DNA of 37,818 nucleotides from positions 226,137 through 263,954 of the forward strand of contig NZ_RJSF01000003.1 in NCBI RefSeq assembly GCF_003725535.1, written 5' to 3'. This document shows, piece after piece, positions 1-7,452 of the stretch. The notes beneath the pieces are model-generated. The model did no database searches. It saw only the letters and a program-made list of their open reading frames with translations, and was not told where the DNA came from. This stretch comes from Nocardioides pocheonensis (GTDB lineage: Bacteria > Actinomycetota > Actinomycetes > Propionibacteriales > Nocardioidaceae). The position numbers were made by a program, and so were the translations under genes. Position 1 is the stretch's first letter. Every line of letters begins with the position of its first letter.

Positions 1-276
1 GATCGACAACCCGAGGGCGGCGGCGAGCTCCCAGACCGCGAACTCGCTGACCAGGGGTGCACCTTCCCCGGCGATCGGGATCCCGGTGTCCCGACCGGAC
101 CCGGTGATCAACGTCGCGGCGTCGTCGAGCTCGTCGACCAGATGGAGGTGCGCCCACTCCAGGGCGTGGGCGAGCACGCGGGCTTCGGCCGCGTTCGCCT
201 CGGCCCGGGCCTGCCGGATCGACCCGAGCACAGCACCAGCCGTGGTGGCGGTGTCGGTGCTGGTGGTCGGGTTCAT
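1..276 (-). CDS. DUF222 / 13E12-repeat family protein, N-terminal part only
   Basis: Only the first 92 codons lie in the window; the gene runs off the left edge. Read on the minus strand it begins MNPTTSTDTATTAGAVLGSI and continues into an Ala-rich helix with ARVLAHALEWAHLH and a segment ending VWELAAALG. This resembles the start of the actinobacterial DUF222 proteins, which usually carry a C-terminal HNH nuclease motif; that part is outside the window, so nuclease activity cannot be judged. The ATG is preceded by TAGATT and a 6-nt spacer, the pattern of a leaderless promoter seen throughout this window. These genes are multicopy in Nocardioides and of unknown physiological role. It could be another Ala-rich actinobacterial family, but the N-terminal pattern favours DUF222. 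Confidence 0.7.
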   Translation of the reverse strand, partial: MNPTTSTDTATTAGAVLGSIRQARAEANAAEARVLAHALEWAHLHLVDELDDAATLITGSGRDTGIPIAGEGAPLVSEFAVWELAAALGLSI

Positions 277-282
277 GGTTCG

Positions 283-288
283 AATCTA
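283..288 (-). promoter_or_regulatory. -10 hexamer TAGATT for a leaderless DUF222 transcript
   Basis: On the minus strand TAGATT is followed by a 6-nt spacer and the ATG at 276. The distance places transcription initiation at or next to the start codon. There is no Shine-Dalgarno sequence in between. A -35 element is not obvious. Confidence 0.5.
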
Positions 289-455
289 GGGGTGACCACC
301 GACACTTTCGGGCCCAGATTCCCTTGCTGGTAAGGGTATTCGGAAGATTTCTCGAGAATCTTTCGCGACCCTCCGAGGCCGCTCCGTCGGGTGGTTTCGG
401 CAGGCTCAACCACCTGGGGTCGGCTCAGCGGTCGGTGGCTGGGTCCGTGCCGGCG

Positions 456-495
456 GGTGGTTTCGAGGCTCGCTGGCGCTCGCACCTCAACCACC
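456..495 (+). repeat. Palindromic repeat, long type B, copy 1
   Basis: A 40-bp unit with perfect 7-bp terminal arms GGTGGTT and AACCACC. The interior carries GAGG and CCTC as a second pairing step and the direct repeat GCTCGC. The same unit recurs at 690-728 and, in opposite orientation, at 37707-37745. Confidence 0.85.
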
Positions 496-689
496 GAGTG
501 CGGCGCAGACCGGCGGCCGACAGCAGGACTCAACCGTGCTCCGCCCCCCGTCGTCGCTGCCGGTTCCCCCGGCACGAACCGCACCCGACGACGAGCCGGG
601 ACGGCCCGCCTGTTCCCCCGGCATGAACCGCCACCCGCCGAGAGTGGTTTCGGCAAGCTCAACCCCCTGGGGCTTGGCTAGCAAGCGGC

Positions 690-728
690 GTGGTTTCGAG
701 GCTCGCTGGCGCTCGCACCTCAACCACC
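690..728 (+). repeat. Palindromic repeat, long type B, copy 2
   Basis: Identical to copy 1 apart from the first base of the left arm. The left arm starts GTGGTT at 690 and the right arm AACCACC ends at 728. It is flanked by A-type units on both sides. Confidence 0.85.
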
Positions 729-898
729 AAGGCACCGAGGACCGTGAGGCGACAGCAGAGCCGGACTCCGCCGGCGTACCGCCTCGTCGCTGCCCGTCCC
801 CCCGGCACAGACCGCCCCACGACCAAAGCGGGTTTCGGCAAGCTCAACCAGCCCGAGGCCACGACCACCCACCCCCACCCCGCCCCGCTGTCCGCCGA

Positions 899-910
899 CC
901 CACGCGTGGG
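899..910. promoter_or_regulatory. Perfect 12-bp palindrome upstream of the cold-shock gene
   Basis: CCCACGCGTGGG is a perfect palindrome about 105 bp before the cold-shock start codon. It could be an operator or chance in GC-rich DNA. A possible -10 (TACGCT, 964-969) lies between it and the gene. Confidence 0.3.
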
Positions 911-1013
911 GCAGGATGGCAACCGGGGTACGAATCGCGTTCGCCGTGCCTTCGTCGGGCACGTACGCTGTGCCTTCGCGTCAGCAGAGCAGGATCGGGA
1001 GAAAGGTCGCACT

Positions 1014-1409
1014 GTGCCCACCGGAAAGGTCAAGTGGTACGACGGCGAGAAGGGCTTCGGGTTCCTCTCGCGGGAGGACGGCGAGGACGTCTACGTGCGC
1101 GCCTCGGCCCTGCCCGAGGGCGTCTCCACGCTCAAGGCCGGCACGCGCGTCGAGTTCGGGATCCTCTCGGGGCGCAAGGGCGACCAGGCCCACCAGGTCC
1201 GCGTGCTCGACGCGCCGAAGTCGGTGGCGGTGGCCCAGAGACGCGCGCAGCGCAAGAAGCCCGAGGACATGGTCAACGTCGTCGAGGACCTGATCCGGCT
1301 GCTCGAGGGCGTCGAGGAGGCCTACCGCCACGGTCGGCACCCCGAGCCGAAGACCGCACGCCCCACGGCGAAGCTGCTGCGCGGCCTCGCCGACGAGCTC
1401 GACCTCTGA
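1014..1409 (+). CDS. cspB: Cold-shock domain protein with C-terminal extension
   Basis: A 131-residue protein starting at GTG, preceded by a strong GGAGAAAGG ribosome-binding site at about 997-1006. Residues 1-65 form a cold-shock (OB-fold) domain: VKWYDGEKGFGFL carries the RNP1-type aromatic motif and EDVYVRASAL sits at the RNP2 position, where the usual FVH is replaced by YVR. The family binds single-stranded RNA/DNA and melts RNA structure. The remaining half is a helical tail with a KKPEDMVNVVEDLIRLLE segment, as in the longer actinobacterial CspB proteins (about 135 residues) rather than the 67-residue CspA type. It is convergent with the MFS gene that follows. The exact physiological role is inferred from the family. 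Confidence 0.9.
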   Translation: MPTGKVKWYDGEKGFGFLSREDGEDVYVRASALPEGVSTLKAGTRVEFGILSGRKGDQAHQVRVLDAPKSVAVAQRRAQRKKPEDMVNVVEDLIRLLEGVEEAYRHGRHPEPKTARPTAKLLRGLADELDL

Positions 1410-1419
1410 GCGGCGAGCG

Positions 1420-2817
1420 CTAGTCCGGGGCCGCGGTCGCGAGGCCGGTCGGCCGAGGTTCGCTGCGCCGCGCCAGCACGAAGACCGTCCACACGACGAT
1501 CAGGCCGGCGAGCAGCCCGAGGCCGAGCTTGGGCAGCACGTGCCCGTTGATCTCCAGCGGTACGCCGATGCCGATGAACCCTCCGACGACCCAGGAGAGC
1601 TGGAGCAGCGTCTCGGACCGGGCGAAGGCCGACGTCCGGTGCGACTCCGGTACGTCGCGCTGCACGGTGGCGTCGAGCGAGAGCTTGCCCATGGCCTGCG
1701 CGACTCCGGCGGTGAGACCGAGGACCATCGCGGCGACGAGGCCGTAGAAGAGCGCGGCGAGGACGGCGGCGACGGAGTCCGCGACGAGGGCGACCACGAC
1801 GACCGTCGCCGGGTTGAGCCGGCGCAGGACCGAGGCGACCGCGATCCCGACGGTGTTGCCGAGGCCCGCGGCGCCGACCACCAGACCCATGAGCAACGTG
1901 GTGCGGTGCTCCCATCCGGGCAGCGGGTGCTGGCGCAGGAGGAACGCGAGGTACATCGTGAGGAACCCCGAGACCATCCGCAGGCCGGCATTGCAGCGCA
2001 GGGCGAAGACCACGGCGGCAGGGAGCTGCAGCCGGCTCCGCCTGCGCCGCAGCGACACCTCCTGCTCGCCGGCACTGGCGTCGGCCGCGGCCGGGAGCAG
2101 GATGGCGAGGATCGTGGCGCCGGCGAACACCACGAACGCGTAGCGCAGCGTCCACTGCGAGCCGAACGTCGACGCGAGGCCCGCCATCGGCGCCGACACT
2201 GCGGCTCCGACCACACCCGCGAGGGAGATCCGGCTGTTGGCCTTGACCAACGTGAGCTCGGAGGGGAGCAGGCGCGGGACGGTCGCGGCCCGGGTCACGC
2301 CGTACGCCTTCGAGGCGACCAGGCAGCCGAGCGCCGTGGGGTACATCAGCACCGACTGCGAGGCGACGGCGTCGGCCATCAGCCAGGCCAGGAAGGCGCG
2401 GAGCGCCATGGACGCGCCGATCGCCCACCGCCGGCCGTGGCTGAACCGGTCGAGGAACGGCCCGATCAGCGGGGCCACCACGGCGAAGGGCAGCATGGTC
2501 AGGCCGAGGAACAGGGCGACCTGGCCCCGGGCCTCCCCGGGGTTGGCGAAGAACAGCGTCCCGGCCAGCGAGATCGCGATCGCCGCGTCGCCGGCGGCGT
2601 TGAACGCGTGCAGCTCGATCAGCCGTGACAGGCCGGAGTCGCCCGCCCCCTCGGCCCGCGCGGCCCGGCGCGCGAACCTGAACAGCGCCGTCACGCCGCG
2701 TCCCGTCGCCTGCCCGGCCGCGACCGCGCCCCGCGCCCCGGCGGCGAGGCTGCGTCCGGCGGCGTCGGTGAGCTGTTCGCCGCGACGAGGCTCGCCGCCC
2801 TCCTCCTCGCCCACCAT
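1420..2817 (-). CDS. MFS family transporter
   Basis: A 465-residue membrane protein. An N-terminal cytoplasmic stretch of about 60 residues (MVGEEEGGEPRRGEQ) precedes roughly 12 hydrophobic segments, starting around AAGDAAIAISLAGTLFF. The loop GPFLDRFSHGRRWAIG between segments 2 and 3 is a recognisable MFS motif-A region (D, R, G, RR). The substrate is unknown. Its place between a cspB-like gene and a DUF3027 gene matches the M. tuberculosis Rv0876c locus, whose product is also an uncharacterised MFS protein. The start at 2817 was chosen because upstream codons in this frame are low-complexity and overlap the divergent promoter of the DUF3027 gene. It is convergent with cspB, 10 bp apart. Confidence 0.82.
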   Translation of the reverse strand: MVGEEEGGEPRRGEQLTDAAGRSLAAGARGAVAAGQATGRGVTALFRFARRAARAEGAGDSGLSRLIELHAFNAAGDAAIAISLAGTLFFANPGEARGQVALFLGLTMLPFAVVAPLIGPFLDRFSHGRRWAIGASMALRAFLAWLMADAVASQSVLMYPTALGCLVASKAYGVTRAATVPRLLPSELTLVKANSRISLAGVVGAAVSAPMAGLASTFGSQWTLRYAFVVFAGATILAILLPAAADASAGEQEVSLRRRRSRLQLPAAVVFALRCNAGLRMVSGFLTMYLAFLLRQHPLPGWEHRTTLLMGLVVGAAGLGNTVGIAVASVLRRLNPATVVVVALVADSVAAVLAALFYGLVAAMVLGLTAGVAQAMGKLSLDATVQRDVPESHRTSAFARSETLLQLSWVVGGFIGIGVPLEINGHVLPKLGLGLLAGLIVVWTVFVLARRSEPRPTGLATAAPD

Positions 2818-2911
2818 GAGGCCATCCTGCCAACAACGGCGGAGCGGCGGGCGCCCCGAGACACGGGTCGAGGAGACATCGGCTCGGGTGATGGGGGAGA
2901 ATCGCGGGGTG

Positions 2912-3706
2912 ATGACCACCGAGGACGACGTGACCGCCACGGCGCTGACCGCCGCCGCGATCGAGACCGCGCGCGCCGTCCTGGTCGAGCAGGTCGGCGC
3001 GGACGTGGTCGGCGACCACGTCGAGGCGGTCCGCGAGGACGACGGCGTCGTCACCCACTACTTCGCCTGCACCCAGTCCGGCTACCCGGGCTGGCGCTGG
3101 GCCGTGACCGTGGCGCACGCGCCCGGGCAGGAGTCGGTGACCGTCGACGAGGTCGTGATGCTGCCCGGCGACGAGGCGATCATCGCGCCCGCGTGGGTGC
3201 CGTGGCGCGAGCGGATCCGCCCGGGTGACCTGTCGCCGGGTGACGTGCTCCCCGTCGAGGAGGACGACCCGCGGCTCGTGCCGGCGTACCTCTCCGGCGA
3301 CCCCGGCGATCTCGCCCCGCGCGACGCCGTCCAGCTCGACCGCCAGCAGGTCAAGGAGGTCAGCGAGGAGCTCGGGCTCGGCCGGGTGCGCGTGCTGTCC
3401 CTCGAGGGCCGCGAGCTCGCGGCGCAGCGCTGGTACGACGGCGACCAGGGTCCCGACGTACCGCTGGCCCAGTCCGCGCCCGCGAAGTGCTGGTCCTGCG
3501 GTTTCCTGGTCCGCCTCGCCGGGCCGCTGGCCGACACGTTCGGCGTGTGCGCCAACGAGTACGCCAACGACGACGGCCGCGTGGTCGCCTTCCTGCACGG
3601 GTGCGGTGCGCACTCCGACGCCCAGCTGCGCAAGAAGCAGCTGCCGCCGCCGCTGCCCGACCCGGTCTTCGACACCTTGTCCGAGGACGACTTCGAGAAG
3701 TTCTGA
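2912..3706 (+). CDS. DUF3027 family protein
   Basis: A 264-residue soluble protein of unknown function. The N-terminal half contains VVTHYFACTQSGYPGWRWAV (residues 47-66) and a VDEVVMLPGDEAIIAPAWVPW stretch (78-98), both typical of DUF3027. The C-terminal half holds a probable metal site: C193 and C196 (CWSC), C213, then C231 and H234 (CGAH). The protein ends in an acidic tail (EDDFEKF). DUF3027 is restricted to actinobacteria and in M. tuberculosis lies near serC, as here. The preceding GTG at 2909 is equally possible: GAGAAT with a 6-nt spacer precedes it, resembling the leaderless pattern. It is divergent from the MFS gene and upstream of a winged-helix gene. Confidence 0.85.
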   Translation: MTTEDDVTATALTAAAIETARAVLVEQVGADVVGDHVEAVREDDGVVTHYFACTQSGYPGWRWAVTVAHAPGQESVTVDEVVMLPGDEAIIAPAWVPWRERIRPGDLSPGDVLPVEEDDPRLVPAYLSGDPGDLAPRDAVQLDRQQVKEVSEELGLGRVRVLSLEGRELAAQRWYDGDQGPDVPLAQSAPAKCWSCGFLVRLAGPLADTFGVCANEYANDDGRVVAFLHGCGAHSDAQLRKKQLPPPLPDPVFDTLSEDDFEKF

Positions 3707-3755
3707 TCGTCGGAGGCGCGCCGAAACGTCGGTCCGTCCTGACATCCTGAGCGTC

Positions 3756-4853
3756 GTGACCTGGACGCCCACGGACCACGACATCGCACGCTGGCGGCTG
3801 CGCACGCAGGCCCTGGTCGCTCCGCACGCCGCGTCCGCCGGCGACGTCGTGGAGCACCTGCTCGCGGTGCAGGCGGAGAACCCCGCCCAGTCCGCATGGG
3901 CCGTCGCGTGTCGCACCACCGATCCCGACGCGCGCGGGCTGGCCACGCTGCTCGACGACGGAGAGGTGCTGCGGACCCACGTGCTGCGGCCGACCTGGCA
4001 CTATGCCCGCGCGGCGGACATCGGCTGGCTGCTCGACCTCACGGCGCCGCGGGTCCGCCGCACGACCCTCCTCGGGCTGCGCAACCTCGGCTTCGACGAG
4101 GGCGCGATCGACGCGCTGGCCGCTGTGGTCCTCGAGGCCCTGGCTGCCTCGCCCGACCGGACCCGGGACGAGCTCGCGTCGGCTCTGGCGGCGGCCGGGC
4201 ACGAGCCCGGTGGGCAGGCCCTGATGATGCTGCTCGCCGAACTCGAGCTCCGGCAGCTGGTCGTCAGCGGCCGTCCGCGTGACAGCGTGCACACGTACGC
4301 CCGGTTCGACGACCGCGTTCCCGCGCCGCGCCGGCTCGACCGTGACGAGGCGCTGGCCGAGGTGGTCCGGCGCTACGTCGCGGGTCACGGCCCCGCCACA
4401 GTGGCCGACCTGGTCTACTGGGCGACGCTCACGGTCGGCGACGTGCGTCGTGGGCTCGACGCCGTGCAGCACGACCTGGCCTCGTTCGACCACGACGGCC
4501 GCACCTTCTGGCACGCCCCCGACCAGGAGCCGCCGCCACGCCGCGCGGGCGCTCCCTCGGCACACCTGCTGCAGATCCTCGACGAGGTCTACCGCGGCTA
4601 CCAGGACAGCCGGATGGTCATCGACGCCGCGGGGGTGGTGCCGCGCGCTCGCGAAGCCTCCACCGGCCTGGCCCTGGTCGACGCCCAGATGGCTGCGGCG
4701 ATGAAGCGCACCGTGACACCGCGCCGCGTGCGGTTCACCCTCACGCCGTACGACGGCCGGCCGCTGACCGACTCCGAGCTCACTGCCCTCGAGCAGGCGG
4801 CCGCTCGCTACGGAGCGTTCCTCGGCACCGACGCGGAGGTCGTGGTCGGCTAG
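3756..4853 (+). CDS. Winged-helix DNA-binding protein, AlkZ/HTH_42-like
   Basis: A 365-residue protein. The N-terminus WTPTDHDIARWRLRTQAL, the segment VVEHLLAVQAENPAQSAWAV and the HVLRPTWHYARAADIGWLL block are characteristic of the winged-helix (HTH_42/PF06224) family, which includes the AlkZ and AlkX DNA glycosylases. AlkZ uses a Q-x-Q pair; here the equivalent position reads Q-A-E, so catalytic glycosylase activity is doubtful. The C-terminus ends in a beta-rich domain with RVRFTLTPYDGRPLTDSE. It begins at GTG 49 bp after the DUF3027 stop, with CATCCT seven nt upstream, so it may have its own leaderless promoter. It could be a DNA-repair enzyme or a nucleic-acid binding protein without catalysis. 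Confidence 0.75.
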   Translation: MTWTPTDHDIARWRLRTQALVAPHAASAGDVVEHLLAVQAENPAQSAWAVACRTTDPDARGLATLLDDGEVLRTHVLRPTWHYARAADIGWLLDLTAPRVRRTTLLGLRNLGFDEGAIDALAAVVLEALAASPDRTRDELASALAAAGHEPGGQALMMLLAELELRQLVVSGRPRDSVHTYARFDDRVPAPRRLDRDEALAEVVRRYVAGHGPATVADLVYWATLTVGDVRRGLDAVQHDLASFDHDGRTFWHAPDQEPPPRRAGAPSAHLLQILDEVYRGYQDSRMVIDAAGVVPRAREASTGLALVDAQMAAAMKRTVTPRRVRFTLTPYDGRPLTDSELTALEQAAARYGAFLGTDAEVVVG

Positions 4854-4865
4854 GTCCGGTCAGCC

Positions 4866-5090
4866 TGCTCGGCCTCTTGGCGTGCCCGGCGACGGCGCCT
4901 GGCCAGAGTGGGCGCAGCGTCCCTGGGACTACTGGTCGCGCCGTCAGTCGGTGTGGGCTTCGCTCTCAGCTTCTTGGCGGGTCCGGCGACGGCGACTGGC
5001 CAGAAGTGGGCAAGTGTCCCTGGGACTACTGGCGGCGCCGTCAGCCGCGCTGAGCTTCGCTCTCGGCTTCCTGGCGGGTCCGGCGACGGC
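4866..5090. repeat. Tandem 97-bp repeat derived from the 3' end of the DUF2530 gene
   Basis: Three registers are visible with an exact 97-bp period: CCGGCGACGGCG occurs with its CGGCGACGG part at 4887, 4984 and 5081, and CCCTGGGACTACTGG occurs at 4921 and 5018. The right-hand copy contains the true C-terminal codons of the DUF2530 gene; the two left copies lie beyond its stop codon. On the minus strand each copy still encodes an R-rich RQEAE tail ending in a stop. A segment TGGGACTACTG (5021-5031) is also the inverse complement of 5096-5106 inside the gene, giving an 11-bp-arm hairpin around the stop codon that may act as a terminator. This explains the gene-free stretch 4854-5040. Confidence 0.85.
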
Positions 5091-5334
5091 GGCGGCAGTA
5101 GTCCCAGCCGACGAGGCCGAGGCCGAAGCCGGCGACGCAGGTCCACATCCACCAGAGGTGGCCGTCGTCGCGCAGCCGGCCCGAGAACGGCACCAGCATG
5201 AGGAACGCGACCGCCCAGAGGACGGTGCCGACCGCGAGCGTCCGCACGCCGTCGACGTCGAGCGGGTCGACGTCAGCCACGAAGAAGGTGCGGTTGCCGA
5301 ACTCGTGCACCACCGGCTGCTGGTCGTCGGACAT
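5041..5334 (-). CDS. DUF2530 family small membrane protein
   Basis: A 97-residue protein beginning MSDDQQPVVHEFGNRTFFV. Two hydrophobic segments, VRTLAVGTVLWAVAFLMLV and WWMWTCVAGFGLGLVGW, are followed by a basic tail CRRRRRTRQEAESEAQ. This layout matches DUF2530, an actinobacterial family of unknown function found next to serC/DUF3027 in mycobacteria (Rv0882 as I recall). The ATG is preceded on the minus strand by TACATT and a 6-nt spacer, so the mRNA is probably leaderless. The 3' end is part of a 97-bp tandem repeat, so the C-terminal tail may have been altered by slippage or unequal recombination. It is divergent from the purine permease. Confidence 0.85.
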   Translation of the reverse strand: MSDDQQPVVHEFGNRTFFVADVDPLDVDGVRTLAVGTVLWAVAFLMLVPFSGRLRDDGHLWWMWTCVAGFGLGLVGWDYCRRRRRTRQEAESEAQRG

Positions 5335-5340
5335 GGGTCC

Positions 5341-5346
5341 AATGTA
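5341..5346 (-). promoter_or_regulatory. -10 hexamer TACATT for DUF2530
   Basis: On the minus strand TACATT is followed by GGACCC and the ATG at 5334. The spacing of 6 nt fits a leaderless transcript. No ribosome-binding site is present. Confidence 0.5.
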
Positions 5347-5412
5347 TCCGTGGTGTGAATTGTGCAGGTCATGGGTGCGCGGGTGGCCGAACCTCTGGCA
5401 AGGTGCCTCCCC

Positions 5413-6879
5413 GTGGACACCAACACGCGAGCGAGCACTCAAACCTCGCCCCTCGACGGCTTCTTCAAGATCACCGAACGCGGCTCGACGCTCGAGCGCG
5501 AGATCCGCGGCGGCGTGGTCACCTTCTTCACGATGGCCTACATCATCGTGCTGAACCCGCTGATCCTCGGGTACGCCAAGGATGCGGACGGCAAGTTCCT
5601 CGGCGGCGCCGCCGCCCCCAACCTCACCGCGATCGCCGCCGGCACGGCGCTGGTCGCGGGAGTGATGACGATCCTCATGGGGCTGGTGGCGAACTACCCG
5701 CTGGCGCTCGCCACCGGCCTGGGGCTCAACGCGTTCCTGGCGTTCGCGGTGGCGTCGCAGATGAGCTGGGCCGACGCCATGGGCCTGATCGTGCTCGAGG
5801 GCCTGGTGATCCTGGTGCTCGTGCTCACGGGGTTCCGGACAGCGGTCTTCCACGCCGTACCGGCGCAGCTGAAGGTGGCCATCTCGGTGGGCATCGGGCT
5901 GTTCATCGCGCTGATCGGGTTCGTCGACGCCGGTTGGGTACGCCGGATCCCGGACGCCGCGCAGACCACCGTGCCGGTGCAGCTCGGCCCGTCCGGGTCG
6001 CTGGCCGGCTGGCCGGCGCTGGTGTTCGCCTTCGGGCTGGTCGTGGTCGTCGCCCTCTGGGTGCGCAAGGTGCGCGGCGCGATCCTCATCTCGATCATCG
6101 TCACCACCGTCGTCGCGATCGTCGTGGAGAGCATCGGCAACTTCGGCCCGGGCGGGGCGAAGAACCCGACCGGCTGGAGCCTCAACGTGCCGGACTGGCC
6201 GCACAAGATCGTCGACACCCCGAAGTTCGACACCGTCTTCCACTTCTCGTTGTTCGGGTCGTTCCAGTCCGCCGGCGTGGTGACCGCGCTGCTGCTGGTC
6301 TTCACGCTGATGCTGGCCGACTTCTTCGACACGATGGGCACGATGACCGCGATCGGTGCCGAGGCCGGGCTGCTCGACGAGGAGGGCATCCCTCCGAACG
6401 CCGAACGGATCCTGGTCGTGGACTCCATCGCGGCGGCCGCCGGCGGTGTCGCCGGCGTCTCGTCGAACACGTCGTACATCGAGTCGGCCTCCGGAGTCGG
6501 CGAGGGCGCCCGCACCGGCCTGGCGTCCGTGGTGACCGGGGTGCTCTTCCTGCTCTCGATGGTGCTCGCGCCGCTCGTGAAGATCATCCCGAGCGAGGCC
6601 GCCGTGCCCGCGCTCGTCCTGGTCGGCTTCCTGATGATGCAGCAGGTCAAGGGCATCGACTGGGACGACCTGGAGATCGCCATCCCGGCGTTCCTCACCA
6701 TCGTGCTGATGCCGTTCACCTACTCGATCACGGTCGGCATCGGGGCCGGATTCGTCGCGTACGTCGTGATCAAGCTGGTGCGCGGCAAGGTGGCCGAGAT
6801 CCACGGGCTGATGTGGGTCGTGGCGGCGCTCTTCGTGCTCTACTTCGCGATCCACCCGGTCACCGACTGGCTCACCTGA
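5413..6879 (+). CDS. NCS2 / AzgA-type purine (guanine-hypoxanthine) permease
   Basis: A 488-residue integral membrane protein with about 12-14 hydrophobic segments. The N-terminus LDGFFKITERGSTLEREIRG is followed by GVVTFFTMAYIIVLNP, a hallmark of the AzgA/PbuG/GhxP branch of NCS2 carriers. Further signatures are ALATGLGLNAFLAF, LMLADFFDTMGTMTAIG and SSNTSYIESASGVGEGARTGL. The family imports guanine, hypoxanthine or adenine by proton symport; the exact base cannot be read from sequence. GTG at 5413 was chosen because GCAAGGTG precedes it by about 8 nt and homologues start near this point; in-frame GTG 5362 and ATG 5371 are alternatives. A strong hairpin follows the stop codon. Confidence 0.92.
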   Translation: MDTNTRASTQTSPLDGFFKITERGSTLEREIRGGVVTFFTMAYIIVLNPLILGYAKDADGKFLGGAAAPNLTAIAAGTALVAGVMTILMGLVANYPLALATGLGLNAFLAFAVASQMSWADAMGLIVLEGLVILVLVLTGFRTAVFHAVPAQLKVAISVGIGLFIALIGFVDAGWVRRIPDAAQTTVPVQLGPSGSLAGWPALVFAFGLVVVVALWVRKVRGAILISIIVTTVVAIVVESIGNFGPGGAKNPTGWSLNVPDWPHKIVDTPKFDTVFHFSLFGSFQSAGVVTALLLVFTLMLADFFDTMGTMTAIGAEAGLLDEEGIPPNAERILVVDSIAAAAGGVAGVSSNTSYIESASGVGEGARTGLASVVTGVLFLLSMVLAPLVKIIPSEAAVPALVLVGFLMMQQVKGIDWDDLEIAIPAFLTIVLMPFTYSITVGIGAGFVAYVVIKLVRGKVAEIHGLMWVVAALFVLYFAIHPVTDWLT

Positions 6880-6897
6880 TCCCTACCGCAGCTTCTC

Positions 6898-6927
6898 CCG
6901 GGCGTCGTGGCTTGCCACGGCGCCCGG
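6898..6927 (+). terminator. Terminator hairpin after the purine permease
   Basis: Arms of 13 nt (CCGGGCGTCGTGG and CCACGGCGCCCGG) enclose the loop CTTG; the only imperfection is one G-U pair. It begins 19 nt after the stop codon. There is no T-run, as is usual in very GC-rich actinobacteria. Confidence 0.8.
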
Positions 6928-6971
6928 TCTGCGTGTGCGGGAAAACAAGTTGCCCGCCTCGACCGGAATAC

Positions 6972-6995
6972 TTAGCATCGCTAATTAGTTATGCT
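6972..6995 (+). promoter_or_regulatory. Promoter and likely autorepressor operator of the marR-MFS pair
   Basis: TTAGC-ATC-GCTAA (6972-6984) is a perfect inverted repeat and overlaps the palindrome CTAATTAG (6981-6988). A -10 hexamer TATGCT (6990-6995) follows directly, 7 nt before the ATG at 7003. A repressor bound here would block RNA polymerase. The natural candidate is the MarR protein encoded immediately downstream. Confidence 0.65.
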
Positions 6996-7002
6996 CAGCA
7001 CC

Positions 7003-7452
7003 ATGACCCCCACTGTCGAAGCAGTCGCCCGGACCGACGCCGGGCTGGCCAGCCAGCTGCGCGTGAGCGTGATGCGGCTCGCGCGGCGGCTGCGCAACGA
7101 GCGTGACCCGCAGAACTCCCTCGGCGTCGGCGCGATCAGCGTGCTCGGCGTGCTGCTGCGCCACGGCGAGCAGACCGTCGGCCAGCTCGCCGCCCACGAG
7201 CGGGTGCAGCCGCCCTCCATGACCCGCACGGTGGGCTGCCTGGTCGACGAGGGGTACGCCGTGCGCCGGCCCTCCGAGACCGACGGCCGCTCGACCCTGG
7301 TCGCGATCTCCGAGAAGGGCCGCCAGACCCTCCTCGCCGACCGTCGCCGGCGCGAGGCCTGGCTGGCCCGGCAGCTGAAGGACCTGACCCCCGAGGAACG
7401 CGACCTGCTCCGCCAGGTCGCCCCGTTGATCGAAAGGCTGGCCTCTGCTTGA
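7003..7452 (+). CDS. MarR-family transcriptional regulator
   Basis: A 149-residue winged-helix regulator. The core VGQLAAHERVQPPSMTRTVGCLVDEGYAVRRPSETDGRSTLVAISEKG contains the recognition helix (PPSMTRTVGCLVDEG) and the wing (ETDGRS), flanked by dimerisation helices. ATG 7003 is preferred over ATG 6991 because TATGCT lies 7 nt upstream, as in other leaderless genes here, while 6991 lies inside the -10 element. The stop codon overlaps the TTG start of the MFS gene by 4 nt, so both are one transcript. It probably represses the pair until a ligand, likely the exported compound, releases it. M. tuberculosis has a MarR gene (Rv0880) in the comparable neighbourhood. Confidence 0.9.
   Translation: MTPTVEAVARTDAGLASQLRVSVMRLARRLRNERDPQNSLGVGAISVLGVLLRHGEQTVGQLAAHERVQPPSMTRTVGCLVDEGYAVRRPSETDGRSTLVAISEKGRQTLLADRRRREAWLARQLKDLTPEERDLLRQVAPLIERLASA

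Larger units (their letters stand above)
390..850. repeat. Alternating array of five palindromic repeats (A-B-A-B-A)
   Basis: This fills most of the gene-free stretch 277-1013. Short A units (GGTGGTT, TCGGCAGGCTC, AACCACC; also a CAAGCTC variant) lie at 390-414, 644-666 and 831-850. Long B units with the same ends but a GAGGCTCGCTGGCGCTCGC core lie at 456-495 and 690-728. The linkers are related: GACAGCAG follows both B units at similar distance, and variants of TCGTCGCTGCC plus CCCCCGGCA recur in both, with a further copy of the latter inside the first linker. The array therefore looks like a diverged duplication of a composite unit. Open frames across it are Arg/Pro-rich shadows without ribosome-binding sites. 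No transposase is adjacent. Confidence 0.8.

Noticed and set aside
390-850. Possible CRISPR array from regularly recurring repeats
   Set aside because: Repeats alternate between two types, spacers are 40-150 bp and partly related to each other, and no cas gene is present.
277-1013. tRNA or other stable RNA gene in the gene-free stretch
   Set aside because: No cloverleaf with a GTTCGA-type T-loop arrangement was found; the region is explained by repeats and the cspB leader.
536-1423. Plus-strand open frame through the repeat array and cspB
   Set aside because: It crosses palindromic repeats and reads cspB out of frame; the product is Arg/Pro-rich without a domain.
1322-3946. Very long minus-strand open frame (874 codons) over the MFS and DUF3027 genes
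   Set aside because: It is the mirror of real genes on the other strand or another frame. Its product is low-complexity, rich in Arg, Gly and Ala, with no domain or ribosome-binding site.
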